A DNA stretch of 64,000 bases from Halichondria panicea. Its lineage: Eukaryota > Porifera > Demospongiae > Suberitida > Halichondriidae. The stretch's first letter is position 1. Every line of letters starts with the position of its first letter. Below, one piece after another: positions 41,838 through 63,383 of the stretch. The notes below the pieces were generated by a model, which did no database searches, was not told where the DNA came from, and saw only the letters and a program-made list of their open reading frames with translations. Both the position numbers and the translations under genes were made by a program. The DNA is taken from contig NC_087393.1 in NCBI RefSeq assembly GCF_963675165.1, positions 5,134,202 to 5,198,201 of the forward strand. The letters are read 5' to 3'.

Positions 41838-44290
41838 CTAATCATCGTTTCGTCCTTTTTTCCTGTCAACGAGTCGATCAGCCACCTGTGCAGACTGCTT
41901 CAGAGTTGCAAATACCTCCGCAAACAATTCCTTATATGGTCGACTCCCCGCTTCTGCTCCCTCGTTGACCACGCCCCCAAACACCACACCCCCTCCTCTA
42001 GACGATATCTTGTGATGCAGACTCGCTGAACAAGTACAACCTTGTACCAGAGTGTTGTAGTTTTGTCGCAGAGAGCTGATTTCAGTATCCAATTCGTTAA
42101 AAAGAGACAATCCACTGTCTTGTGATATCTCCTCCGTTGCTAGAGATGGTTGGAGGGTGTGGTCTTCTGGTATTGACGGCAATGTGAAGGATGTGTACTG
42201 TGTGGAGTGGGAGGACTTGGGAGTGGAGAGGGGGGTGCTCTGACCGTCCACAGCATCTTCAAACACGGTGACTCGGTGTCCAAGTTCTTCAATTTCCATT
42301 TCAGCTCTTTCGAGATTCTTAGCCAGCGATTCGTTCTCATTCAACACACTAGTCAGAGTTCGCTCGGCTTTCTCCTTCTGAAATGTCAGCTTCTGCACAC
42401 GTACCGTTAGTTCTGTCACAATACTCTCCGTTTCCATGGGATTGCTATAGCAACTCTTTGATCTTTCCCTAGCCTTAGTTTCGCCATTTGGAGGGTTTTC
42501 TTTCGCGTTGTTTTTCTCTGCTACTAGTTGAGCAGTTCTCTCTTCAAGACGCTCGTTTTGACGCCTCAATTCCAATACTTCATCTTCCAGTGATTCAACC
42601 TGCTGTGTCCTATGGTCCAGGGTGGAATGCTGAGTTAGTATTTGTCGCTGAAGGTGGGAATTGATTCGTTCAAGCTCCTCCACTTTTCCCTCGAGTTGAA
42701 CACATGACTTGTTGGAGAATTGCAGCGAATCACGTGATTCAGACAGCTGCCTCGTTAAGCTCTGCAGGGGGTAGATTAAACGAGTATTGAGAGATTGCAC
42801 TTACTTCATCACTTTATTATGTCATGATCTCCCAACATGTACTACGTATAATAAATATGGTACTTCTTTAAATGAACCCACAATTTATGCACTAACGCTG
42901 TTACAGGAAACAGGGGAAATTTCCGTATCTCTAGTGACAGTTTCAGTAGAGAACCTCTCACCTGGTTCATCACCAGTGTCTCCTCTGCAAACTCCTGGAG
43001 CTTCCTCAGCTTCGTGTCCAGCTCCGAGTTCTGCTCTAGAAGAGTCTTACCCAACAGAGCCGCCAATTGAAGTTCTGAAATGTGTGTGTGAGTCGAGGGG
43101 CATTGATTTAAACATACCATCTTGTAGCTCTATCAAAGAGCTACTAAATGCACATTTTAGTTTTGAAATCAGACAATCCTTACTCAAGTTATGAGCAGTC
43201 AAAGATAGTTCTCAAAACAGGCTAATTTCGGAGAAAACACGAATTATATACACTGACAGTCCGTAGCCATGCTTTTTCTTCAATCATTAATTGTTAAGTG
43301 TTGGCTAGTGTAGTTAGTGGTACTATAGTCTATGAGATGTTGTTTAGCTATTACCTCTCCAAATTAAAACAAACTTTATCAAATTCCACACAGCAAACAC
43401 ACACACTCGAGAGCCAAAGGCCAATAAATGGTAAACATAGAAGATGGATTCTGGCTTGTCGAAGATTTTGATGATCTAACATCACTACCATGCAAAACAC
43501 CCGGTGTAGTATGATGATCATTGATCATAATTATGCATATCCATTACAGTGAGACAAGGAATCTAGTTAGACTATTGTTACACTGGGAGCCTTAGAGAGA
43601 AGACAATGGCATCCGTTAATCATAACAGAAGCCACTGAGCTCGTCAACAGACACCAGGCAATCCTGTCACTGATGCTGTAATGTGGGGCCATCTCTCTAG
43701 GAACCTAGGGGCATGCTTATCTCTTGTTTACATCTCCACGAAAGCATTTCTGTTGATTCTACGCAGGAATGTAACTCATAGTACCCAAGGACAATACAAT
43801 ACAGCCGGGTCACAATAGATGTTAAAGGTGAAATACTTCAATGATAAGGTAATGACAATGCTCTGTGTCACACCCTGGCTAGCTAGTCACCAACACAGGG
43901 GGACAATCGAGGGAGACATTATCGACACTTGTACGCTAATGGATACTATCTCAAGCTGTCATCTATACACGCTAACCACAAGAATCTACCACCACACAAC
44001 ACAACAATGAGACAATTCGAGTAACAATTGGACACCTATAATATTCTACTCAGCCTATAGCTAATAGGATAATAATGCATATAGGTTTAAAATCAAAAGG
44101 ATCTAAAGTACAAGTACGTCTCCCAAACTCGGAGCTATTGTATGTACTAGCTGAAGATCAAAGAGGCAAGTGATTAGATTCACGACAGTAATAGGCTAAT
44201 GATTCTCTTACCGTCCATCGATGAGTTAGAGCAGATGAAGTCTCTTTGTCCCTCGTCCAGGTAGCCGTTCACAAGGTTCAGATCAGCCAT
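41838..44290 (-). CDS. CDR2: CDR2/CDR2L-like coiled-coil protein
   Basis: Exons (minus) 44212-44290, 42962-43074, 41838-42761; 371 aa. After a short N-terminus (MADLNLVNGYLDEGQRDF) comes ELQLAALLGKTLLEQNSELD, the signature of the cerebellar degeneration-related family, then coiled coil (about residues 70-230), a Ser/Thr/Pro stretch, a second conserved helix (GLSLFNELDTEISSLRQNY) and the conserved C-terminal YKELFAEVFATLKQSAQ. Vertebrate CDR2 proteins are cytoplasmic adaptors (human CDR2 454 aa) and the first helix resembles the CC1 box of dynein adaptors, so transport or adaptor work is plausible but not shown. Intron 1 (43075-44211) has no recognisable content. CDR2 versus CDR2L cannot be separated. 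Confidence 0.85.
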
Positions 44291-44587
44291 GACTTATTGA
44301 AAGAGAAGCTTTAGAGATTACAGCATGCGGAATTGGAAAGTAGGACGTACACGTATGCAGGAAGTAAACATCTTAATACCGGAAATGAATAATCAATGAA
44401 TCATTACTGGTAATTTGATTGTGATCCTCTAATCTATTTAGCTGCAAAGCAAGTAATTTTGAAGTCCACATGGACCTGAAAAAAGCTAGAAAGCCAAAGA
44501 GCTAGAATACCTGCTGAAAGCCTATACATGCTGTTAATGACCATACTGAAGGCTATATAGAGATTGCAAGACCTCCAACTCCAAGCC
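44291..44587. promoter_or_regulatory. Divergent promoter between CDR2 and AHCTF1
   Basis: 297 bp between start codons. ETS-like sites CAGGAAGTA (about 44358) and CCGGAAATG (about 44380) are visible. No TATA box was seen. Confidence 0.45.
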
Positions 44588-53767
<9,180 letters not shown>

Positions 53768-54178
53768 CTCGCAATTAAAATTCTTGGTCGTTCTAAATTG
53801 AGTTATGTCCAATCTAATAATTATAATGCATATCTTAATTGTTTGTGTAAAGCTACTAGACTATAAACTTGTACACTAATTAATTTTTGGCTATAAAATT
53901 ATGCGAGATATTTCAGTGTTATGTCTTCGATTGGTATGAATACGTGGAACTTTTAATGGCATGTAAAATGAGTGATGCATGTAGACAACACAAGACAACA
54001 CAAGTCGTGTTACTCTTACAACGCAATTAAGTGGCAATAAAAACTCAAGAAATAATGCATGCGTATATATGACTGGGGGGGGGGGTGTAATGTGTATATA
54101 TGATGGGGAGGTGTAATCATAAAAAATCAGCTTGTAATTAATGATAATACATCATAGACAGTGTACGTTGTTCATCAG
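53768..54178. other. Convergent 3' flanks of AHCTF1 and the VWA5-like gene
   Basis: AT-rich; AATAAAA near 54036 on plus. Two diverged copies of ATATATGA(C/T)(T)GGGG occur near 54065 and 54097. No gene was seen. Confidence 0.4.
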
Positions 54179-57100
54179 TTAGCGCCATCTGGCCACTAAG
54201 CTTCGTGATACTTGATAAACCTCTTGGGCACTCATGTCAGTCTCTTGGCACAGATTATCCTCGATCCATTGCTGTCCTTTCATTCCAACCACTTCCCATT
54301 CAGCTCTGAATTGAGGGAAATATTCCTCCAGACATGAAATGGCCAAAGCTGTAGTCCATATGTTAGATTTCTCACTCTCTTCTTCTGATCCTGTCACGGC
54401 TGATTTTTTCGTTTCTTTCTCGATTAGTTTTCGGACTTCGTCTAGAGGTACTCCGACAGCGTACGAGAATGGTCTCACCATAGGCCACGCCCCACTGTAC
54501 AGCTGCATCTGAATGAGTGGGCGGAGCTCTGAGGGTCGCCGGAGGTCATCCCAATCAGGGTCCATACTCGAGTTGCTGTCAGTGTCGGAAATAAAGTCTT
54601 CATCATCGCTTGAGCTCTCGGAGGAGGGGGTGGTCCGATGTCCATTAGAGTGAACATACGGGGTTTTAACTCCATTAGTTCCGTTAGTGACAGGCGTGCG
54701 ATAGAAGGAGGGGTAAACAAGCTTTCCCTTAGTATCGTCCCAGTGCAGCGTGGTCTTCTTCTGGCTGTGGTACTGAAGGTGGTCGTCTATCCGATGGCCG
54801 TTGTGGACCTCGATGGGGTCAGGGAGAACCAGGCCGATAGAGCTGGCCATTGTTTTGAGAGTGGTCCCAAGAGTGGTGAACGTATTGATGGCCATACTAC
54901 ACATCGTGGTAGGTTGAGCGGAGGTGGTGAGAGGTCCAACTTGTCTCTTGCGATTTCTACTCTGCATCTTTCGCAACTGGTCCAAACGTTTCTGACTATA
55001 CGAGGAGGTCTTCTTGGCAGTGAGGGTGTGTGAGGTGATTGTAGGCGGCTTGGGTGGGAGGAGTTGCTGTACTAGACCACACCCCCTGAAGCACGTTAGA
55101 CCACATGGAATACCAGATGATAGGCTCAATTCGATCAATTCATCACAAAGTTCAGAGTCAACCATTTTCCCATTAAGGGAGCTTCCGTTCAGTTTGATTC
55201 TCTTTGGTTCTGGTTCTTGTGTTTTGTCGTTGTCGTTTTGACTGTTTTTTCTCGAACTAGAGGTTAAGTTCATTTCCATCTCTTGTAGCTTTGACCAGGT
55301 AGCCACTCGATCCAGGATGGACGCTAACTCGTAGCTTTGTGTGGGTGTGAGGTTTGGGAGGGGGGCGGGTTCAACTTCCATGGTGACTCGATCTTCTCCT
55401 GATTGTCCCACAATGCTCACGGTGCTTTCCAACACACCAGCTAAACGGGGAGCCCCCTCTCGTTTGATTAGCGCAAATGCCGTGTGCGTGGAGCCACTGT
55501 AGACGGTGCCCAGCGATGTGGGTGTGGTTTCAAGAAGGGAAAATCCCTCAGGAGGGGACCATTGTAGGGAGGAGTCGGATACATAGGGCTCCAGACTGTC
55601 TCTCAGCACTTCCATTACCTGAAGGGAATTCATTAATAGTGCCGGATAGACCTCAAAGATCAAACATAATATACATCAAAGGCTGGAACCTAATGTAACT
55701 ATGGCACTGCAATGAATTCTACAACCTGTGGCAGCACTGTTACTACATACCATATATTATTATAATACCCAAGAGAAACCACTAAAGCGCATGGGATAGC
55801 TACTATATCTCACTTTTGTCTGCAATATCTCTGTGTTTCTGAGCAGTACACACCGACCACCAGAGGCAGCTGCGATGCCTGTCACCAGCTCTGTACACAC
55901 ATCAGGCCCTATACCAAATGTGTGACACCTGCATGTAGAGAACAACCACATCAAACAACTAGTATAACTCATTTATAGAATATCTATATAATTATACTCT
56001 CCGATTATGTAAGCAATACTTGTATGTGCTTGCAGAGGGCTCTCTATAGTGGTGTCTAATTTCCCACACTGTTTATAGTAGGCCTGAGGGTATTACTATG
56101 GCTGCCTCCTCACACACACACCAGCTAACATGTCTACACAGAGTAGCTATGGCTATGCCTGTAGCTCAACACCAAGTGTACAACCGTGCATGGATAAGCC
56201 CACTCTTAGTAACAGCAGATCAAAGCAGTTTAGGCCGAGGGCGCACCTTCCGTTTGCTGGTGGACATGATAATCCATGTTGCTACACAACTATGCAGGAG
56301 ACCCGACACTTTGAAGATCATTTGCAAATTAAATTTGGAGCACGTCAACTTGGTACGCTGCCAGACAACTGGCACTATTGAATCAGAACTGTAGCCTTAG
56401 GCTAACATGTGTTTAATTTCAACTGAACTTGACAGGTTCAAGTATGCAACCCTACCCAGTCACCTTGCAATACATCTATAGTGCTAACAATCAAATAACA
56501 ACTTCAGACAGACCATTATGTTAGTCAGCCAGTCACTGACAACAAAGGAGAGCATGAATGAGTTTGGAGATGGGTGGGACAGAGGGACAGACAAAAGCCA
56601 CTGCATTATAGGAGAGTATTCATGGCCTCTGAATACTCTCAGACAATGTTAGCAGACACACAGGTAGGCTAACTAGTCACTCTGGCAGACTCCACACCTG
56701 GGAACTAGCTGCTAACATAGACCAAACAATAGTGTCATTGTGTACTAGCTTGTCAGGGTGCATGGGCAGAAATAATGTACATTTTGCATCACAGGATGCA
56801 TGTACAGTACAAGTATAATATTATTATGAAGATTGTACACACACTTAAATGTAGCCTCAAAGACAGTGTACAAGAGAGTATATAGTTTAGACCAAACAAT
56901 CAAGTAGAAACCACTGACATTACAGGAGAACCCATTCACACTACACACACACAGTGACACACTGTAGCTCAATACACATATAAGCTTGTTTTGTCTGGCC
57001 TAATCAGAAGACATGCAGCTTGAATGCAAGCAGTGTTTACCCAACAAAAGATGCCTCTCTCATTCCAAGACACCAGGAAGTCAGAGCTTTGGAAGGCAGT

Positions 57101-60100
57101 TAACACTTGACACCATAATTTCAAAGGGCCAATGCAGTAAGATTGTGCAACTCTACAAATTAACCATCTCTCTCCCACTAACCAGTACATTGTGGTATGT
57201 CTAGACAGATCTCTAGTTAGCAAATTAGGTTATACACCTGGGGCAATTCTCAGGCCCACAGAGATCAGGTATTATAATATCACCATGGGCAACTAGCTAA
57301 CAGGGACTCTCCTCCATATTACACAACAATTTATCATGCATGAAACTTGATAGCTAAATCAACAATAATTATCTGTGTACATGTTATAACAAGCAAAATA
57401 CACAGTAGGTAAACAATAAAAGTTATCTGCTGCCTATAAGGATACAGCTAGCTGTGGACACAACATACTGAGCATTGTTACCACTCAAAATAATCATTTC
57501 AGACACAAGAATTCGCCCTAGGTGAAAATGAGGTGAAAATATGCTAATGGCCTTGCTAAAATGGGACTATTTGCATACAGTACATATCACAGTGGTTCTG
57601 CTACAAGCACAGCAGCTGACCACGTGTGTGTTTATATTAACAGCCTCCCCAATACAGACTCAGTATGTGGGCAGTTAGTTGACAACTCAGAGGGTATCAA
57701 GTTTCAAAAACCACTCGTGTAAATATGTCATGGGATGTCTGGGTATGATACATTTCTGTGTGTTGATACACTGAAGAATGCAACAGACAATGTGACTGAT
57801 ATACGGTCATTACACACCGCCTGCCAGCAATTAGGGAGGCCATTAGACCCTCTACAAGCAAATTAGTAGAAGCAAAAGGCAGTCTAAACTGTCTAACCAT
57901 GCTTGCACACATTTGACTGACTGTCTATTATAATTAGTCGTGCATGGACTGTATACAGAGCCAGGGTAAACAGATTGACCGTGTACCCAATACATGTCTA
58001 CCACTGCATTTAATCAAATACTCCTCCTGACACTCCTTGGCCTAAATTAGAGTTATGGCTTGGGCATTGAGCTAAACACAACCATTTGCATAGCTCCACT
58101 GCATGGGCTAATTGATGAGTTGTCTAGACCAAGCTGCCCCATGCTTCCCACTATATACTGCCGCTAGCCCTCCCCCACTCCCCCAGTTGCCTCCCTCTTG
58201 GTGCCTGGCTCAATTAAGATGAAGCAGACAGTTGCTAAGGCTTTCAATACAACCGCCAGACAGTTACCTAACCACAGGCTATGGCTATAGAAACCACTCA
58301 CTTAGGTATTCAATATGCAAGGCAAGACAAGACAGTTACATCACACCAGCCAGTACATCCCATTCTTCAGGGCATAACTATCACGCACATACACATACAC
58401 ATACGAGGTCTTATACTGATGAAAGCAGTTTAAAATTGTTATCTTTACGAGTAGAACTTTGTGCTGAACACAACCGCACACCATGCATGCATGGAACTGT
58501 CTTCTACAGTCAAGGGAAGAATGGCTTCTTAGAGCTATCAAATGTCTCTAATCAATGGTGGACATGGCTTCAACACAATGAACACACAGACATCAGATAT
58601 TGGAAGTAAGCACACAGTCTGTCTATGAGATTATGTGGTTGGATAAACTACTTACACAGCTACACAGGCAGTACACCCACTGGCAGTACTACCCATCAGT
58701 GCATGGCAGTACTCACTAGTGCATGGCAGTACAGAAAATGAATGCACACTCCCTCACACTGAAACAGAGAAGTCCTATCTAAGTATATCCCAAACAGAAA
58801 CCTAAAGCTACTTATCTCAAGGGAAAACACGCACACTGAAATAACTAACATACAATCTTCTCACCTAGCTTGATGTCTGTTCTTCCGGACTGTGTGCAGA
58901 ACATGTGCAGTGTTGTTCACTCCTCCGTCAGTCACGATGAAGATCTGTCTGGCCAGGCTCCCGCACTTCCCCTGCTTGAAGATCCATCGCAGCGGGTCCA
59001 GCAGCTCGGTCCCTCCAAGGGTGGCTTGAATCTCGTTAGCAAACTTAATAGCCTTCTCCACCGACCACTTTGTGTACTCTGAACTTGTGTGAAATAGGTG
59101 TCTGAAATTGGATCCGAATGCGATAACGTTGAAGTAGGACCCCGTTGGCAGACTCTTGATACACGTGATAAGAGTATCAGACGCTGATTGGATATTGCTG
59201 CCGCTCATACTGCCACTGCAGTCCACCACAAATATGAACTCTGATGGATGAAGTTTCTTGTCTTTCACAGAGGCTGGGAACACATTGGGGGTTAGACAAC
59301 TGTTCAGCATCATTAAACCATCGCATCTCAAGTTAAAATCAGGTTTTTTACAACCTCCCCTGGTCTTGGTAGCGTCTTGGGGGTAGGAAATAGAGCAGCA
59401 ACTTGATGGCGAGGGTGCTGTGGCCAACTGCACTTTTAACCCCGTAGCCTTGTCGGAGTATTGCTTGCATTCGTACAGGATCTCAACCACACAGGGGCCA
59501 GCGAGATAGTTCCATCGAAAATCGTCAGAATCGGAGGAGATGTGTAACGGTGTCACGTCTTCAATGGGTAGTGTGGCAGCTAAACTAACGTTGTAGCAGA
59601 GGTGGTGGGTGGGTAGTTTATTGGTGAAGACGTATTGTAGCGAATCCGGGGAACTGGGGAGGGTGAATTTAAGTACAAATTCTAATCGTATTTCCAGCAT
59701 TGTTCCAGCCTTGACTTCGCCCAAATGCAAAAGTAGATCCTCTGCAGAAATAGCTCCAGCGTGCAACGTGAGTGTGGATGCATGCAGTTCCTTTGTGAGG
59801 GCCAAGGTTGGTAGGGCCCCATCGCTGGTGGTCAGCTTCGAAACACTGAATGTTAGACAGTTCTGCTTTCCAGTCAATTCAGTCGACAACACTTGGCATT
59901 TAGTGACTCTGAGGTGTTGCCTGGTGCTGTCTCTGTGAGCTAGGAGTGAGGATACACAGAATACTAGACATTGTTCATCTTTGTCAATTGAGTATGAGCA
60001 GCTGGCCTTTCCACAGCCAACCTGAGCAATGGTTCTGATATTCAGATCGATTTTCTTAGCAATGATTGGATCTTGATTGACTCTTTCTTTCTTGTCCAAG

Positions 60101-60129
60101 GTAGACCGAAGTAGCAAGCTTGAGAGCAT
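54179..60129 (-). CDS. VIT/VWA-domain protein of the VWA5 family
   Basis: Three coding exons (minus) 58865-60129, 55814-55928, 54179-55618; 939 aa, in phase. The N-terminal third is a VIT-like beta domain (LHLGEVKAGTMLEIRLEFV), then a VWA domain with an intact metal-binding site FIFVVDCSGSMSG, TLGGTELLDPL and IFIVTDG, continued across the intron into CHTFGIGPDVCTELVTGIAAASGG. The C-terminal region has VLRDSLEP...LQWSPPEGF typical of VWA5A/5B, a low-complexity middle, and a conserved tail (AVTGSEEESEK, AISCLEEYFPQFRAEWEVV) like the vWA-MORN/PARP4-type C-terminal segment. Cytosolic, function in animals poorly defined. Human VWA5A is shorter (about 790 aa). Intron 55929-58864 is about 2.9 kb with nothing recognised. 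Confidence 0.85.
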
Positions 60130-60809
60130 CTTGATGTGCAGCTGATACTTCTGTTAGACTATTATTAACTGTACTGGTCGCTAGTGAAAACATTCCCAGC
60201 TCATAAAGCACCCACTACTTTATGGTCAGACAACTGAGACAACACAATCAATGAATATCTAATTACTATGTCTGGAATTGTGTGTTGATGTCTGGAGTGC
60301 AAATATCATCCACTCAGCACATGTGCCACTGTCTTGTGCATTACATAAGGTGGTGGTTTGTCATTTTACATTTGTTTACGTGATTACCAAATATCCTGTA
60401 CTTTGCATGTTGTGACAATAAAAAAAAACACTGTTCTTAGCGAAAAATGATGAAAAATGACCTATACTCCTAGTAACTTTTATGAAGCAACGTATTTTTA
60501 CAAGGTCTTTTACAGGAGATATGAAAGTCCAGCAGATAACATTGAGTGTGTGCAGTGTGCAGTGGTCAATTACATGATGTATAATGTTGTTTACAAAAGT
60601 CATGATTAGCCTCGATTCCAAGCCGCAAGGAAAAGGTCTTGAATCGAGGCTTATAGGCATAACATCATTTTCAAGAAGGAGGGGTTTGCGCATGCTCAGT
60701 TCATTCTGACCTTCTCAAAAAGTGGGTGAATCAGCCATTTTCAGTTTAGCTTCTTTACTATCTACCAAGCCTCAAGTCTCTCCTGTTGTACTTCACAAAA
60801 CCGACAAAA
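60130..60809. promoter_or_regulatory. Divergent interval between VWA5-like gene and ALYREF
   Basis: 680 bp. It contains a hairpin with 11-bp arms AGCCTCGATTC/GAATCGAGGCT (60608-60618 and 60641-60651), which may be the end of a dispersed element. Presumed promoters at either end; no TATA box was recognised. Confidence 0.4.
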
Positions 60810-62639
60810 ATGGATCAAAGCTTAGACGAGATTATTACTGCCAAGAGGAGAGGTCGCGGGCGTGGAAATAGGGGTGGAAGATTCAGAGGGGGTCGCGGGG
60901 GGCAAGGACTCAGTACCAACAACAGAGGCCGAAGTGGAGCTCCAGTGAGAAGGGGACGCGGCCGTGGAAGAGGAGGCTTCAACACAGTACGAGTTGTTCT
61001 ACAATGTTTCGATTTGAGATTTGGTGCATTTTAAAAAAAGGGCAGCCATTTTGTCACCATGTGTGGCTAGGCACTAAGTAGAAAATGCCCCACATCACAA
61101 ATAAAGTGATGGTAGTATAGGTTGATTGCACCCAATACGGGCCGTATGCCCCTTTCTATTCTGTGCTGTGATCGCTACATACCCATGGATCCATGGATTC
61201 ATCAAGTCTCTGTGTCTATCGTCTTTGTGCTTTCTCCACCATCGACAGCTTGGCAATGGATACTCTGGTGGCAAATGGCAACACGATATGTTCCAAGGAG
61301 CGCCTGGCGGTGGCGGTATAGGTATAAGAACAGGAACGGCTGGAGGGCAAGGTGCCAAACTACTCATCTCCAACTTGGACTTTGGAGTCTCTGACAGTGA
61401 CATCAAGGTGTGTGTGTGTGTGGTTAGCTTGTGGTGTAACACAGTAGGGGGGGGGGGGAGTTACTAAGGATGTTCTTACGTAGCGTAAGCAGATTCACCT
61501 TTGATATCAACTGAGCTGGTGCTAGGTGTATAGAATGTACTTTTTGTTGTGTTTCCAATAACTCGTTATCGTTGTGCTTTTGCCTGTACAGGAGTTGTTT
61601 GCTGAGCTGGGCACAGTGATCAAGGCCATGGTACATTACGACAAGAGTGGGAGATCACAAGGCACTGCCAATGTCATCTACTCTCGCAACACTGATGCTA
61701 TAAAGGCCATGAACAAGTACAACAATGTGCCACTGGATGGTGAGTCCGTTGCCACTAAGTAACACTTAGCCTAGGGCTTTTAGCAGCTTGCATTTGATAA
61801 TTTAAGGCATTACTTTCTGTAGCATTTTACAGCATTCTAATGCGAAACTTACTCTAGAACATTCATTAGCCATGTGTCTTAGTCTCCTCCTTTGTGGTTT
61901 TGATTGTGTGTACTGATTGTGATTGACCTTGCTTGCCTTGTGTGTAGGACGTCCCATGGATATTCAACTGGTAAGTGGTACCACTCCCGGAGGGGGGATG
62001 GGGGGCACTCCGCGGAGGGGGCAGGGTCAGAGGGGACGAGGAGGATTCAGACAACAACAGCAGCAACAATTCACTGGTGGTGCCGGTACTGGGTAAGTGT
62101 GCGAGGCTTATAATGTGTAGTCTGCCATTAGAAAGCCTCACTGTTTTTATCTCTTGAAGTGCATGTAATTTTCAAAAGCCTAATAGAAAGAGTACTGTTG
62201 TGCGTGTTTACGATACTGTGTAACCAATTTTGTTGGTTTTCCTCAGTGGTGGCTTAGGTGGTGGGCGTGGAAATAGGGGGCGTGGTGGGAGAGGACGTGG
62301 TAGAGGGAGAGGTGGCAGAGGGGCCAAGACTCCAGTACCCACGGCTGATGAACTAGACGCTGAATTAGATGCCTGGAAAGGAGGAGTAAGTACTCACTAT
62401 CTATTGCTGTGTTGTAGATCTCTGAGATAAGTGTATGGGATGCAAGTGTTCCAGTGACTTAGTTGTGAAATAATAGATAATAGAGAGAATCACAATCGTG
62501 CATTTATAATATTTAAGGAGCGTAGAGCTTTGTAGTACCTTCATTTGATTGTTAGTATTGTTATATAATAAACTCATGATGCATGAGGTTATAATCATGT
62601 GATTGTCTCTCTATGCAGGCTGAAGCAATGGAGTCTTAG
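60810..62639 (+). CDS. ALYREF: ALYREF/REF mRNA export adaptor
   Basis: Exons 60810-60986, 61249-61407, 61592-61739, 61948-62092, 62247-62385, 62619-62639; 262 aa. It has every part of the family: N-terminal UAP56-binding motif MDQSLDEII, Arg/Gly-rich segment, one RRM ([53 protein letters not shown]), second RG-rich segment and C-terminal UAP56-binding motif [12 protein letters not shown]. It couples splicing/TREX to NXF1-dependent export. The last exon holds only seven codons (AEAMES and stop). Confidence 0.95.
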
Positions 62640-62868
62640 GAGATCGTTTCTGGCTGATTGTAATAGCACTAGACTCTTTTGTTAGTATCTTTAATACTCT
62701 CCACATATGACATTGCTACCTCGTTTTTTGGTTTAATGGTTTTGTACTGTTTAGCACTCGTCTTGAAAGAAAAATTACACTCAGTGATTATATGATAAAA
62801 TTTCTCTCGTAACAATTTTTAAGAACTGATTATGTTAAATAATAAAAACAAGTTCCATTTGGTAGAGT

Positions 62869-63201
62869 TCAGAATTTGGTAGTGTTCATGTTGTACAGAT
62901 CCAGTCTCATTTTGACGGGTCCAAATCCATGAGTAACCGTTCCGTTATAGACAGTGTAGCTCATATCAGCACAGGGAGTGTTGTCCTGAGCTTTGGTCAG
63001 GTTGTGCTCAAACAGTTTGTACTCCCAGTAGTGCTTTGGGTCCATACAAGCCTCTCCACATTTCTTATGCTCCTCATTCACACTGAAGTACTTGTACAGG
63101 TCCTGGCTGTTGTCACACTTGAGGCAGCAAGGGTCATCCTTGAGGGCAGTGGTCCACACACAGTAGGACACCAGCAGGAGGCTTCCCAACACCTTAAACA
63201 T
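62869..63201 (-). CDS. Small cysteine-rich secreted protein, single exon
   Basis: 110 aa without introns. Signal peptide (MFKVLGSLLLVSYCVWTTAL) then a compact domain with eight cysteines in the mature part (DPCCLKCD, KKCGEACMDP, TPCADMSY), N-glycosylation sites NLT, NGT and NTT, and the conserved-looking end YTVYNGTVTHGFGPVKMRLD. I recall similar small secreted proteins in protists and invertebrates without assigned function. It is convergent with ALYREF (230 bp) and divergent from MRPL12 (182 bp). Confidence 0.75.
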   Translation of the reverse strand: MFKVLGSLLLVSYCVWTTALKDDPCCLKCDNSQDLYKYFSVNEEHKKCGEACMDPKHYWEYKLFEHNLTKAQDNTPCADMSYTVYNGTVTHGFGPVKMRLDLYNMNTTKF

Positions 63202-63383
63202 ATCTCAGTAGCAGACTTCAATGTAAAAAGAGTCTAGAGTGTTTTTTCCAGTGATTCTGCAGACTTTTGTAGGGGGCGTGGCTCATAATATTCTGCAGCC
63301 GTCAGCATGTTTTGGAAGGGGCGTAGCTTAGTGTGCTCAACCACGTGTATGATGTGTATCAATTAGAACTACTAAATTCTACA
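63202..63383. promoter_or_regulatory. Divergent promoter, secreted protein and MRPL12
   Basis: 182 bp between start codons; GGGGGCGTGGCTCA (about 63273) and AAGGGGCGTAGCT (about 63316) are GC-box-like. No TATA box. Confidence 0.4.

Noticed and set aside
55929-58864. Possible gene in the large VWA5-like intron (several 60-125 codon frames)
   Set aside because: Short frames without splice logic, homology or start context; none joined to another.
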